A program made the position numbers and the translations under genes. Shown one piece after another: positions 9,265 through 19,466 of a stretch of 64,000 nt of DNA; position 1 is the first letter of the stretch, and every line of letters starts with the position of its first letter. The stretch is from Gracilaria gracilis (Eukaryota > Rhodophyta > Florideophyceae > Gracilariales > Gracilariaceae): contig JARGSG010000038.1 of NCBI GenBank assembly GCA_030374805.1, forward strand, positions 186,001 through 250,000, read 5' to 3'. A model generated the notes under the pieces. It ran no database searches and was not told the DNA's origin. It worked only from the letters and a program-made list of their open reading frames with translations.

Positions 9265-11298
9265 CTATACCTCCAGGATGCGACATACATCCTGGAAAAA
9301 CCGCGATGCGAACTCCTTCCCGTTATCGGAGAGTGCCTGAACCGGCAGACCGTAGACAAAAATCCAGTGCTTCACGAAGGCCTGGGCTACCGTGAAAGCG
9401 GTGATCCTCTTCAGAGGGACAGTCCGAACCAGTTTCGAGAAACGATCAGTTATTACGAGCAAGAACTTGTGACTTCTCCGGGTCGTCAGGAGAGGTCCAA
9501 GTATATCGATTGCGAGAAATTCGAGGGGCGCCCTTGCGGGGAATAGCCTCATCTTCTTTGAGTTCTTCCGGAGCTTCACCCGTTTTTTCGCACACTCCGT
9601 GCAGAGCCGCACTGTTGCGTAGCAATCGACCGCCATGGCGGGCCAGTAGAAGTCCTTTATCAGGGTTAGGTATAACCTCCCTCCACCTGCGTGGCCGCCC
9701 AGCTTCGCGTAATGCGATAGTTGGAGTACCCGCGTTTGAGGCGTGTGAGGTACCACCACTTGTGGGTCAGACTCGACCATTCTTATGAGATAGCCGATGT
9801 CATTGACGTCAAACGGGAGGACCGCACCACCGTTTAAACGGGCACGAATGTTCACGCAAAACGGGTCGCCATGCTGTTCTCGGATCATTTCCTCCGGTGT
9901 TACAAGGACGAAATTTCCCGGTAGGGGCTTGTGAGCCCCATTCTCGTTTGCCACGAGTAGTTCGTACAATTCATCGTCGAATTCCCAGTCTTCTGGCCAA
10001 ATGTCGAGTTCACCTTCCGGATCTTCCGTGTCCACCTCGTCAGCGACGAAACAAGGGATCTCATCGTCTCTCGAGGGGAGAGCTTCCCCATTCGTGGGTA
10101 ATCTCGACAGTGCGTCGGCCTGTGTGTTCAGCGCTCTCTTCTTATACAAGACTTGAAAGTCGAATTCCGCTAGGCGGAGCCTCCATCGCATGAGGTGTCC
10201 CGACGGGTTGGAGATGTTCATTAACCACCTCAGCGAGGAATGGTCCGTGTACACGGTGAATTGCACACCCATAAGATAGGGGCGAAGAGTTGCCAGAGCC
10301 CACACAACGGCGAGGCATTCTTTCTTCGAAACGGAGTAATTCCGTTCATGAACATTGAGCGAAGGCGACCAGTAACCAATAGGCTTACGTTCCCCTTCGG
10401 GGGTGGTTTGGAAAAGAGCGCAACCCACTTGGTAGTCGCTCGAATCCGTGTCCACGGAGTACGGTAGTCCGGGTTTTGGCAACGATAGAATCGGAGCAGA
10501 TGTGACAGCCTCCTTCAAGGAGTTAAACGCCTCTGTCTCGACAGGCGTGAAGGGTACCAGTTTCGGTGGCTGGCCTTTTCGCAGTAGTGCGTTGAGGGGT
10601 GCCGCGATATCCGAGAAATTCGGGACGAACCGTCGGTAGACGTTGACCAATCCCAAGAAGGAGCGCAATTCCGTTTGGGTTCGCGGTTCCTTCGCCTTTG
10701 CAAGGGACTTCACTCGAGCTTCCTCGATCGACAACCGTCCTGGACGGATAAAGTGGCCCAGGCACTTCACGGTGTCTGTGAAGAATTCACACTTCCTCAG
10801 CTTGAGGGAAATTCCTGCGTCACGCAGTGTGGTCATTATCTCCCTTACGTGGGTGAGATGATCGTCCAGATTACTGGAGAAGACAATTATTTCATCTAGG
10901 TAAACTAGACACGTCTGCCACTTAAAGCGGTTCAACAGGATGCCGATAGCACGCTGAAATGCAGCGGGGGAGTTGGTGAGACCAAACGGCATACGCTTGA
11001 AGCGGAAAGACCCCGAGTGACATACAAACGCGGTCTTATCGCGGTCTTCCTCCCTTACGGGGACTTGCCAGTATCCCCAATTGGCGTCCAATGCCGTGAA
11101 TACGGTTGCGTTTCCGAGCGAATCGATGTACTCGTCCATGCGAGGGATTGGGTACGTGTCTCTGATCGTCACGGCATTGAGCCGGCGGTGGTCGACACAG
11201 AACCTCCAGGTTCCGTCGGCCTTGATTGACAGTAATACTGGGGACGCCCAGGGTGACTGAGCGGGCTCAGTCACGCCTGCGCGGAGCATCTTGTCCAC
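9265..11298 (-). CDS. pol: Gypsy reverse transcriptase, RNase H and integrase
   Basis: A 677-residue stretch with RT motifs in order: WRFCVDHRRLNAVT, LDANWGYWQV (first catalytic Asp), the RMPFGLTNSPAAFQR block, and the active-site strand LVYLDEIIV at about residues 132-139. The normal YLDD is YLDE, so one catalytic Asp has become Glu. RNase H follows (VDTDSSDY, SKKECLAVVWAL, VYTDHSSLRW). The integrase comes next, with an HHCC zinc finger (HYAKLGGH, CTECAKK) and the first two acidic residues in AIDILGP and LSDNGKEF. The third lies beyond a TAG at 9265-9267. The upstream boundary is a TAG at 11305-11307, in frame with the protease, so PR and RT were once continuous. Confidence 0.93.
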   Translation of the reverse strand: MDKMLRAGVTEPAQSPWASPVLLSIKADGTWRFCVDHRRLNAVTIRDTYPIPRMDEYIDSLGNATVFTALDANWGYWQVPVREEDRDKTAFVCHSGSFRFKRMPFGLTNSPAAFQRAIGILLNRFKWQTCLVYLDEIIVFSSNLDDHLTHVREIMTTLRDAGISLKLRKCEFFTDTVKCLGHFIRPGRLSIEEARVKSLAKAKEPRTQTELRSFLGLVNVYRRFVPNFSDIAAPLNALLRKGQPPKLVPFTPVETEAFNSLKEAVTSAPILSLPKPGLPYSVDTDSSDYQVGCALFQTTPEGERKPIGYWSPSLNVHERNYSVSKKECLAVVWALATLRPYLMGVQFTVYTDHSSLRWLMNISNPSGHLMRWRLRLAEFDFQVLYKKRALNTQADALSRLPTNGEALPSRDDEIPCFVADEVDTEDPEGELDIWPEDWEFDDELYELLVANENGAHKPLPGNFVLVTPEEMIREQHGDPFCVNIRARLNGGAVLPFDVNDIGYLIRMVESDPQVVVPHTPQTRVLQLSHYAKLGGHAGGGRLYLTLIKDFYWPAMAVDCYATVRLCTECAKKRVKLRKNSKKMRLFPARAPLEFLAIDILGPLLTTRRSHKFLLVITDRFSKLVRTVPLKRITAFTVAQAFVKHWIFVYGLPVQALSDNGKEFASRFFQDVCRILEV

Positions 11299-11304
11299 TT
11301 GGAA

Positions 11305-12660
11305 CTATTCTTCTTCCCGAGCCTTCCGTCCTGCCCTGTAAGAGCGTTGCGAAAGGGGTCGCGCGTCCGGTAGCAAATCAATCCGGTGTTCTTTTGTATT
11401 TATCTCACCAAGAGATCCATCCCACATTGGGGTAAATTCCCGTAACATATCTCTCAGACGTTCACGGTGCGATTCCGGCACGTGGCCGAGATCGAGCTCC
11501 TCAAGAGCCTTCACGGGATCAATCCGGTCATAGCTCGTTGGGCCATGTTCCGTACCGGATTCAGGCGCAGGCGCGGCTTCCGAGTCACCCGGCAATTTAT
11601 CCGTTGAAACCGGAGTTGTGACGGGAGTATCTTCCCCCTCCTTAGACGGAACTTCGGGGTGTCCCGGGTTGTCGCCCTCTTTTGAGGAAACCAAACCGAG
11701 GACATCGGCAGCCGTCATTCGGGTAGGGAGCATCGCGAGTGGGTGCGGTGTGACCGATCCAATGACTTGGTTCTTTACCAGATACTGGGGGATGTTGCCA
11801 AGATTGGCAACAAGTATCCGGAAAGAAGCATTCGGTGACACCTGTGCAACACCGTTCGTCACTGCGAGATGATACTTCTCGTCCAACGAGGAAATGGGTT
11901 GAATAACCCGAAGGCCGTGTTGATGGGAATGGACCTGCACCATTACTTGGGATTCTAGTGGAATGCATACCGACGCTGCGACGCGGAGTTTTGTAGACTC
12001 ACGAGTCGCCGGTGGTGGTTCCTGCGCAGCAGGTAGTGGAACTTGTTTCCTCGATGCAAGCTTCAGCGGCCGACGAACTATCGGGACCGACGAACCGTCT
12101 TCGAATTCCACACGCCTGAGGCGGGGTCTGATTGCGTCGACGAATCTGTAGCAGTAATCACATCCCAAAATAACTGGGGCAGCCAATGCCCGACATACCA
12201 CAAAGTCGAGCTTGACCACGGAGGTCCCCAAACGCACGACTAAGTCGATTGTTACCACCGTTGTTAACGGGTTGTTATTCGCGTCGGCGACTTCCTGCGT
12301 CGCTTCGCGGCGAACACGTGTCCGCATCAGCGGTGGCAGGAGGGACTCCACGATAAAGTTCGGCCCTGCACCGGTGTCTAAGACGGTGAGAGTGCGCACC
12401 ATAAACTGGGTACTGAGGCCAAGGTCGGCGTAAACTTTATAGTTACGCTTGGCAATCACGAGGACTCTATCCGGGAACCGGTTTTTCTTTACGCGTATCC
12501 ACGGTTGACGAAGAGCACCCAAGTGTTCCGAGTCCGCGTCAGCGGTGTCTTTCCTCGAAAGGATCTTCACCGGGGAGCGAGGCGGCGTCGCGTTGGACGT
12601 CGGCAGCCTCTGCTCTGAAGACGTCTCTCCCGAATGGGAAACTCCCTCGTTTAGTTTCCC
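11305..12660 (-). CDS. Gypsy protease and RT N-terminal lead
   Basis: The open frame runs from the slippery site at 12660 to a TAG at 11305-11307; the first possible in-frame start is GTG at 12570. It contains an aspartic protease: TVLDTGAGPNFI holds the catalytic Asp-Thr-Gly and VILGCDY the ILG flap partner. The C-terminal part (LREFTPMWDGSLGEI, HRIDLLPDARPLSQRSYR) is the standard entry into Gypsy RT. It lies in the -1 frame relative to gag, so it should be made by frameshifting at GGGAAAC rather than from its own start. The TAG separating it from RT could be a point mutation or a readthrough site. Confidence 0.85.
   Translation of the reverse strand, partial: GKLNEGVSHSGETSSEQRLPTSNATPPRSPVKILSRKDTADADSEHLGALRQPWIRVKKNRFPDRVLVIAKRNYKVYADLGLSTQFMVRTLTVLDTGAGPNFIVESLLPPLMRTRVRREATQEVADANNNPLTTVVTIDLVVRLGTSVVKLDFVVCRALAAPVILGCDYCYRFVDAIRPRLRRVEFEDGSSVPIVRRPLKLASRKQVPLPAAQEPPPATRESTKLRVAASVCIPLESQVMVQVHSHQHGLRVIQPISSLDEKYHLAVTNGVAQVSPNASFRILVANLGNIPQYLVKNQVIGSVTPHPLAMLPTRMTAADVLGLVSSKEGDNPGHPEVPSKEGEDTPVTTPVSTDKLPGDSEAAPAPESGTEHGPTSYDRIDPVKALEELDLGHVPESHRERLRDMLREFTPMWDGSLGEINTKEHRIDLLPDARPLSQRSYRAGRKAREEE
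12651..12660 (-). promoter_or_regulatory. Gag-to-protease -1 frameshift site (GGGAAAC-TAA)
   Basis: The minus strand reads GGGAAAC followed immediately by TAA in the gag frame (codons GGA, AAC, TAA). Sliding back one base gives GGG AAA CTA, the protease frame. GGGAAAC fits the X XXY YYZ rule for -1 ribosomal frameshifting, and the protease frame is open from here. A GTTTCCC 11 bases downstream can pair with the heptamer, so a stem is possible. Confidence 0.7.
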
Positions 12661-13904
12661 TGGGCTTCCGCCTGCGGCGGCTGCTCAGGTTCCTCGACCA
12701 CGAGTGCTTGGGCACGTTGGCCTCGGGGTCCCGCAACAGCGGTGTTTGGATCGTCCACGACGCGGTGTACCGATGCTACCGGATGAGCCGGCTATGCCGC
12801 AGCACGCTGGTAGGTCGGCGCTGTCGGTACGACGTGGACGAAGTCCGTCTCGGCCCGGAGATACGACGTCATTGGGACGGAACGCTTCTCCTCCGGAGTG
12901 AGGGCCTCATAGTTCACCGTCACCTTGCCCAGGTCTCTCAAGGAAAGAAGGCACTGGGGTGACGTGTGACCATGGGTATAGCAGAGATGGCATATCAGCG
13001 CTATCAATGCTTGCCTACCCTGTCGAAGGGTCCCATTCCGGTTATCTGTGAAACGTCCCGCTGGGCGTCTGTCCTGCCATCCTGGTCGTTGGAAGCGGGT
13101 TCCTCCGTTCGAGTATGGGATGTAAGGCCCGCGAACTCGGGGAGCATCGGCATAAAGCACGGTGCTGTCCTGAGCGGTCTCGAAGGAGGCGTCCGTCGTC
13201 GACGGGAGGTCCGTTGTCGGAATGGAGTCGATATCGCCGTGGGCGAGCTGGACGTTATCGTATTCCTTCGGAGGTGCTTTATCCGTGACGAGCGACAGAG
13301 ATGGGGATTTCGTTTCCATCAACAACGCCTTGGCGGACTTAGACCGAGTACTCGGAGCTCTGGCGCGGAGGGAGTCACCTTGGGCTCTTGCATACTGGAT
13401 GAGCTCCAGGTAGGTGATCTTCTTCCTGTTCTCGCGATAACGGGCGACCAAAGTCCGGATACCCGGGTCGAGTCCGTCGATGAACATCGTACAAGGCTCT
13501 GTAGTGGGGTAGAAATTACCACAACGGTGGAAAGCCTTGTTCAGGCGTACCGAAAAATCGGTTTCCGTCTCGCCTGAGCGTTGACGTGTGTCTCGCAAAG
13601 CGAGTATCGCAGGCTGAATGGCACCATTCGTGGCGTATGACCGTAGCAGGTATTGCACCGCTTCGGGCCAGCAAGTAACCCCTCCTTCGGGGGCCCGCGA
13701 AAAACCTCTTACAGAGTGATACTGGTCCTCGGCTACACCACGTAAGAAATACGGTAAGGCAATGTACGCCTGTCCCTCATTCATCCCGAGTATATTGGCT
13801 TCCGCGACGAAGCGGGCGAGAAAATCTAGCACCAAGATTGGGTCTTCTCCAGTAAACAACTGGTTACGAAGCGAGAGCTGCATCCGTTTGATGCATTCCT
13901 TCAC
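12651..13904 (-). CDS. gag: Gypsy Gag, capsid and nucleocapsid part
   Basis: A frame opening at GTG 13904 encodes a retrotransposon Gag capsid-like domain: LFTGEDPILVLDFLARFV, YIALPYFLRGVAEDQY, LALRDTRQRSGETETDF and FIDGLDPGIRTLVARYRENR. A CCHC zinc knuckle follows, CHLCYTHGHTSPQC (CX2CX4HX4C, perfect). A TAG at 12792-12794 ends the first open stretch, but the same frame stays open and Gln/Glu/Pro-rich until the TAA at 12651-12653 that abuts the slippery heptamer. The natural gag end is therefore probably 12651. The capsid would coat the RNA and the knuckle bind it. Confidence 0.85.
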
Positions 13905-14848
13905 CTTGCCCGTACCAGGGGTGTTCGATCCAAAGAGGAGTCTTCCAAACGGTAATACCGGTATGACAACAGCTTCTCGTAGAGAGGGTTGGTGGGCTTC
14001 AGGACTTTCAAGCCCGCGTGCTTCCGTCCTTTTGTACGAGCACGAACCGCACCTTGCGTGACTGCAGACCGCTTAGAGCGTGACGCCCGTATAGCACGGT
14101 CTTCGTCAGACGACGAGTCTGACGAGTCAGCATTGTCCGAATTGTTCGGGTCCGCATCCGACGAAGTAGACGAGTCTGAACCCTGATCGTCCTGTTGGCC
14201 CTTCCGCCTGCGGCGGTTCTTCTCGCGTGCCGAGTTCTTGGCCCTGTGCGACACAGCGACCCGCTCCGCCGGAGTGGCAGCATCCATAGGAATGTTTTGC
14301 TCCAGCATCTCCAGGCGGTCTCTTACACGATCAAATCCGTCCTGAATTCCTTCTACGAAGATGGCGGGTTGACCAAAGCACTCCAAAATTTTGTTGACGT
14401 CGGACCGTAACGTACGAAGATCCTCAGAAATACACGTTGCAGCGGAGTCTTCCGCCTGTTGGCGTAGAATGTTGATCACCCCTACAAGGGAGTTGTGAGC
14501 AGTGCGCAGCTGACGCAACTGCTCTTCCAGAGCTGTACCCTGGGAGATGTTGTCCTTCTCCCGATGGGACTGAACCACCGCGGCCGCGGGTGTAGCCGTA
14601 GCAAACGGGCCTGCGGCAGCAACGGCCGGGGCCGGACCAGCACCATCAGTAGGGGGGAGCAACGGGGCAGAAGGAAGTGTCCTGTGCGCCGGTTGTTGGC
14701 CCGACGTCTTAGGCGGATTATTCACACCAAGGGTGGAGCCAGCACGCCTGGGGATGCGTGAGACAAACCGATCATCCCCAGCGACACCACCACTGTGGGA
14801 ACGACTGCGAGTAACCGCAGCTTCCGTCTCGGACGGTTTTCGAGACAT
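13901..14848 (-). CDS. Gypsy Gag, N-terminal part
   Basis: A 315-residue ORF starting at ATG 14848, 120 bp inside the 5' LTR. The N-terminal third is Pro/Ala-rich. A coiled-coil-prone stretch follows (LEEQLRQLRTAHNSLVGVI), then a very acidic Ser/Asp run after a basic RRRRKGQQ patch, ending KLLSYRYYRLEDSSLD. Its stop (TGA 13901-13903) overlaps the start of the capsid ORF by one frame step (-1). A single-base loss near 13905 would explain the break, because the joined protein would read smoothly into the capsid domain. A programmed shift is the alternative, but I see no slippery heptamer there. Confidence 0.65.
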   Translation of the reverse strand: MSRKPSETEAAVTRSRSHSGGVAGDDRFVSRIPRRAGSTLGVNNPPKTSGQQPAHRTLPSAPLLPPTDGAGPAPAVAAAGPFATATPAAAVVQSHREKDNISQGTALEEQLRQLRTAHNSLVGVINILRQQAEDSAATCISEDLRTLRSDVNKILECFGQPAIFVEGIQDGFDRVRDRLEMLEQNIPMDAATPAERVAVSHRAKNSAREKNRRRRKGQQDDQGSDSSTSSDADPNNSDNADSSDSSSDEDRAIRASRSKRSAVTQGAVRARTKGRKHAGLKVLKPTNPLYEKLLSYRYYRLEDSSLDRTPLVRAR

Positions 14849-14947
14849 GATTTCTCAACCAACCGGGCTACGGGAAACTTCCAGAAGTAGAAACGAAACC
14901 TCGAAGAGGGAAAACACACACGAGTACGTGTTAAACCGATTATCCGA

Positions 14948-14965
14948 TTCTAAGTCGGGAGACCA
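14948..14965 (-). promoter_or_regulatory. Gypsy tRNA primer-binding site
   Basis: Three bases after the 5' LTR the minus strand reads TGGTCTCCCGACTTAGAA. TGG is the complement of a tRNA CCA end. The rest folds back to a plausible acceptor and T-stem of a tRNA 3' end. I cannot assign the amino acid. Confidence 0.7.
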
Positions 14966-14968
14966 CTT

Positions 14969-15735
14969 TGTAGTGCAACGCCAGAAAGGGAAAGACACCA
15001 CGAAGACGTCCGAGACCTTCCTCCGTAGGAGGAAGTCAGCAGACAGAGCCTCTCTGGCAAGGCACGACGAAGTCGGGTGTAAGCCGAGGCCAAGCCGTCA
15101 CGACGGGCCTAGAGAGTTGAGCAAGGATCGGTGTTGGCAACACGTGTGTGGGTGAACGGGCCGTCGAGAGAGGCACGAGTCCACGGAAGTGGGGAAAGAG
15201 AAAAAGGATCTGCGAGAGCGGGTGATGGAAAGAAGGAAAAAGAGAAAAGGGCAAAAAGGCTACGGTAAACACCGGGTTTATCCCTGCACAGGGTCGAACG
15301 CGACACAAACGGAAAACACTCCCACGAATGGGTTCTATTAGGTGACGCAGAGAGGATACACTACCCATAGGCAACGGAGTCTTTCTCCCTGAAGGAGTCG
15401 ATGACCGCCGAAGGCGAAGAAGTATAGAGCCAACCCTGGTTGGGGGAACTTTACTGTGCACGGCGGCGAGGTCGCCGCCGGGCTAAGTAGTGAGCTAGCG
15501 CCAACACTAATTAAATAAACTAATTAAATTAGGCCCACGCCCAGTGGTAACTACCCACGCGCCGTGGGGCCCGTCCTACGTGTACGTGGCAATTCTCCTG
15601 GCTCAACCGTGTCCTACGTGTCCTTTCCACTACAATGGTTGTTACTATTCATATACTTTCACTTGGAACACTCGCCCGACAGGTCGGAATATGACTAACT
15701 AGTCAAACACCTCCATAAGAGGGCGTTGCACTACA
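14969..15735 (-). repeat. Gypsy 5' LTR (767 bp)
   Basis: Bounded by TGTAGTGCAACGCC at 14969 and its inverse GGGCGTTGCACTACA at 15721-15735, next to the primer-binding site. The R/U5 half matches the 3' LTR closely. The U3 half (15465-15735) does not and has no clear TATA match to it, only an AT-rich TTATTTAATTAG stretch. Confidence 0.85.
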
Positions 15736-17528
15736 ATTGGCCTGAGAGTTGAAAGCTCTTGACGGCCTAAATTTACCCCTAGCGCCAATGGCGAGCGGTG
15801 GCGGTGATAGTTGGTGGTTCGGGGGTGGTGTGAGCTGATGTTGACCGTTTTGAACGCCCAGGACCTCATAAAACCCAGCTCAAACAGCTCTTTCGAAATA
15901 TAAGACTTATGCATTGAATGGGGATGCCAAAAGAGTTTTCTTTTTTTATTTACTGTTAAAAGGCCCAAAGTTAGCCTTTGAGAAGGGTAGTAGACCAAAC
16001 AAATTAAGAAAAATGTACTGTACCCCGTTTTGTAATTTTATAACGGTTTGGGTCGCTTTTTTTTGTGTATTGGAATCAAATGGCTATTTTGTTTTGTTTT
16101 TTGTTTAAAGATGTATTAGATCATAATAAAAGTGGCCGATGTACCATAGTCTTCTTGTAAATGTTGAGACCTATATTTGAAGTAGATATTCAAAAATCGT
16201 ACAATTGTCTCCCTTTATAGACCTAGAATGTTCCGAATAAGGTTCATTTCGCAGTTTATACGACTACCTTATTTTAAGAATTTTTCCGCATACTCCGGCT
16301 CACAAATATGTACTGATAACAATGCCAACGTCATAGTGCTTTCGTAGCACATAAGCGCAATTGGCATTTAATTTACAATATATTCAGGGGCGTATTTCTA
16401 ACTACTTATTTATCGGGTTCGAAGTTAAATAGTCAAGCATATTTGGCGGTAGTTAGTCAAAGTAGTCAAAAAGTAGTCACTTTTAAGTATTTACGTTATT
16501 TTAAGCGTGCTTTTCTGTGTTATACAATGTATAAGTAGTTTAGGACAATAACGGGATCCCCCTCAAGCCACATTGACACTGAACCAATTGCTACAGAATT
16601 ACTGTTCGAACAAAAATCGTTCTACTCACTATCCGGCTTTCGATTAAATTTTAATTTTTGTAGCTTTGAAAGCAAATTAAGCTCTTATGTACGCTCTGAC
16701 TTCTTTAACTGACTACTTCTCAAACGATGGAGTCAGTCAGTCATAGTCATGTGCTTTTTTTATAGTAGTCAGTCAGTCAGAAATACGGGCCTGTATATAT
16801 TGCATCAACTACTCGTACTACGCTCTTCAAGTCTAGCACTATATTTATTACCAACTACCCCTGGCAAGCCCTTTAAAGTCCTCATACATAGAGTATCATA
16901 CTAGAAGGACATTAAATCTTCGATAACTTTGTCATAGTGACAAAAAAGGACAAATTGTTCTGGAGATAGTGGACTTTTCTGCAATTCATCAATCCTCAGA
17001 AGAGCACCCTGGATTGCCAATGGCGCTGGTTGTGCAGATAATCGACTTGCGTATTATACATTTTTTATTATAAAGAACCAGTGCAATTAATGTGTCGCCG
17101 CCCACGCCATTCAAAGAAAAGGCCCCCAAGTCGACGTCAACAAATTATATAATGGGTGTCATTTTTTGACAAAAAATATAAGGTGATTCTGGAATTATAA
17201 TAGTACCTATACTGCTGAAAGAATACAACAAGCGAAAAGAAAAGGATGTAAAATACTATTATAATCAGTTAACTATTTTATACTGGACGCTTCTAATTTT
17301 GATTAGTTTTCTGGTTTTTTTCAAAACAATGTAATTCTCTTGAGATATATGAGAATTATTTTTCAACAATTTTTTCTTGCTGGTTTGGAAAGGCTTCCAT
17401 TAGTTTTTTTATGCTGTGCTTTGAAGAAAAAGAACTTCAAAGAAAATAATGACGATAAAGGAACAATTTTAAGAGGCATTGGAAAAGGAAAAGCTGTACT
17501 AAGCCTCATTCGTGTATATGTAGGAGTT
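15736..17528. other. Intergenic, AT-rich
   Basis: No supported gene. Around 16690-16790 there are clusters of AGTCAGTCAGTC-type repeats, including the inverse TGACTGACT sense. Nothing else stands out. Confidence 0.4.
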
Positions 17529-17647
17529 ATGTTGAAAATCGAGTGATGATATCCGGGGCACGAGACAGAAAAATTCGGGCCCGAGTCGAAGACGAGGGAC
17601 CAATTTTTCTGTCGAGTGACCCGATATCATCACGTGATTTCCAACAT
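17529..17647. repeat. Imperfect inverted repeat, about 50-bp arms
   Basis: The left arm begins ATGTTGAAAATCGAGTGATG and the right arm, read on the other strand, begins ATGTTGGAAATCACGTGATG. Both go on through GATATC and GACAGAAAAATT to a short centre. It could fold into a hairpin about 119 bases long and resembles the core of a fold-back element or small MITE. Confidence 0.7.
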
Positions 17648-17809
17648 AACGGGCTTATCACTCAGCTTGGAAGGCACAGAAGGACCGAAACGCAATAGAG
17701 TGGGAGGAAAGCGCGATGTGAACTTTGTATGACAGGTCCGGCTGGTGACATCTCTTCAAAAAAATTTAATTTTTAAAATGCCCATAATTGCCTTTGCGTT
17801 GGGCCAAAC

Positions 17810-17877
17810 TGATATCGTACTGATATCATGTGGTCCGAACGATATCGTACTGATATCAATGGACCGGTACGATATCA
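17810..17877. repeat. Cluster of five GATATC palindromes
   Basis: GATATC occurs at 17811, 17822, 17841, 17852 and 17871, mostly as the dyad GATATCGTACTGATATC. This is far denser than chance. The same hexamer recurs in the inverted repeat just upstream. It may be a protein-binding array or a decayed repeat. Confidence 0.6.
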
Positions 17878-19466
17878 GTACTCGACCTGGGTGATAAGAC
17901 AAAATTTGTGGGTTGTATCGTTTCTGAGTGTGGTGCTATTGCAGTTCTGCGTTCTACCGATTTACAAGATGTTTGCGTTATTGCAAATTATGCCGATTAC
18001 AACCCTATATTTATGTCAGGGTCGGCCAGGTGCAACAGCATGTAAGTGCTCCAACTTGCGACTCACCGTATACGTGAAAAGGAACTTTCATTTTTACATT
18101 CGTTAGCATTTACGTTAATGCTTAGTATTTGTGCAGTAGGTCAATCCCTGAGCTCACTCTTGGTAGTTAAATCCACGTCCCTATCGATATACCACGACAA
18201 ACGTGTATACAAAACCCGAATATGGGATTTTATCACAATATGTACAATGATTTAGAAAGACTTTACGGCTGTAGGGATAAAGAGTTTAATAACGTTTTTC
18301 GTTCGTGCCAAGTTTCGCGTAGTGTCGTAGACAGTGCTGAAAGGACAAAGAGTAGAATGGTAGCCATTGGTGGGAACGTCGCTAGGTTGTTGATATGAGG
18401 GAGGGTGTGCCAATGATGCCACCGTGGCATCGGCGATTTTTTCGCACTACTGTATAAGAGTACTGCTACGCTGTGTCTCTGCGCGCGTGACCGTGGCGTT
18501 TGTAGCCGCTTCGCCCTTCATCTTTCCGCGTAGCACCGTCGTACAGAGAGAGGCTGTAAAGTGTGGCTGTGATTCTATATTTGTTTCTGCATCAAAATGA
18601 CAAGCACATTGTGTCATTGCTGGACTATGAGTCGCAAATTGACGTGCTCAGCGGGGTAGGCGTCGGGTTCCGCCGTAAAGCTCGCACAGTGCGCCATGGT
18701 CGTGGCGCGCGCCCGAGAGAGTGGCGCCTTGCTACAGTTGATGTGGCGTTGTGGTGTGTTTCTGCATGCCAAAAGAAGTGGGCTAGGGCATTGGGGCGGC
18801 GATGGGCTCGCCACACTGATTGCACACACTGCACACTGCTGCAAGCGCATCCCGCCTTTATTCACTGTTGGTGCGTATAATTATCCCCATATGCGGTAAA
18901 CATAATGAGGATACCGTCGTGGCAGCCGTCTCCAAAGACAGATGGATTCGCAATTCATGGTATACAGTACTGTAATAGCAGATGCATATAAATAATATGA
19001 GCAACTTCAAAGGGCGCACGATGCTCGAGCACTGTAAGGCTACGTACTGTGCGTTGCTGACAAAATGTTGATACCAAAATGACTGATGCAGAAGCCAATG
19101 GCGATGACGTAGTGCTACCACTGCACGGCGTTCACAGTAAAGCGGTGTGTGGGTTCATACAATTTTGCGTTTCAACCATTTTTACTCTTATCGTACGAAC
19201 TACCCCGCTGTGGAATGCTGAGAAGCATATATTTGCAGTATTCAATACAAATGCTCGAATTGATCGTGTGTACCAACAGGTGGGGTACAAAATCGATAAC
19301 AGACAGAACCCATTGCCTGTAGCTCTACGTAATTGCAGTACGCGAAAGAGGCCGAATTAAAAAGCAAGAGCACGTAAGTGAACATCGAATCTCATCGCTG
19401 AGGAGTCAAGGACCCAAGGAACCAGCGCAGGAACTTTGTCTTGATTGTGTGCCTTTCGTACCAACC
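17878..19466. other. Intergenic with a GC-rich island
   Basis: A GC-rich island at about 18600-18850 lies in AT-rich DNA. It resembles the GC-rich repeat islands near 32.5 and 34.7 kb in composition. The overlapping open frames in it have no motif I recognise. The rest is featureless. Confidence 0.3.

Larger units (their letters stand above)
5196..15735 (-). mobile_element. Gypsy (Metaviridae-type) chromovirus LTR retrotransposon, defective
   Basis: A 10.5-kb element on the minus strand with LTRs at both ends, a tRNA primer-binding site (14948-14965), a polypurine tract (5986-5997), and coding order gag, protease, RT, RNase H, integrase, chromodomain. The order and the C-terminal chromodomain define a chromovirus. 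In-frame stops, a frame break in gag and a YLDE instead of YLDD active site make it non-functional as read. The sequences flanking the ends (AATAT before, ATTGG after) do not match. The Copia remnant on the left does not resume on the right, so the ends were probably rearranged. Confidence 0.92.

Noticed and set aside
12966-13577. A 203-codon plus-strand frame
   Set aside because: It lies opposite the Gag capsid and zinc knuckle, which are well supported on the minus strand.
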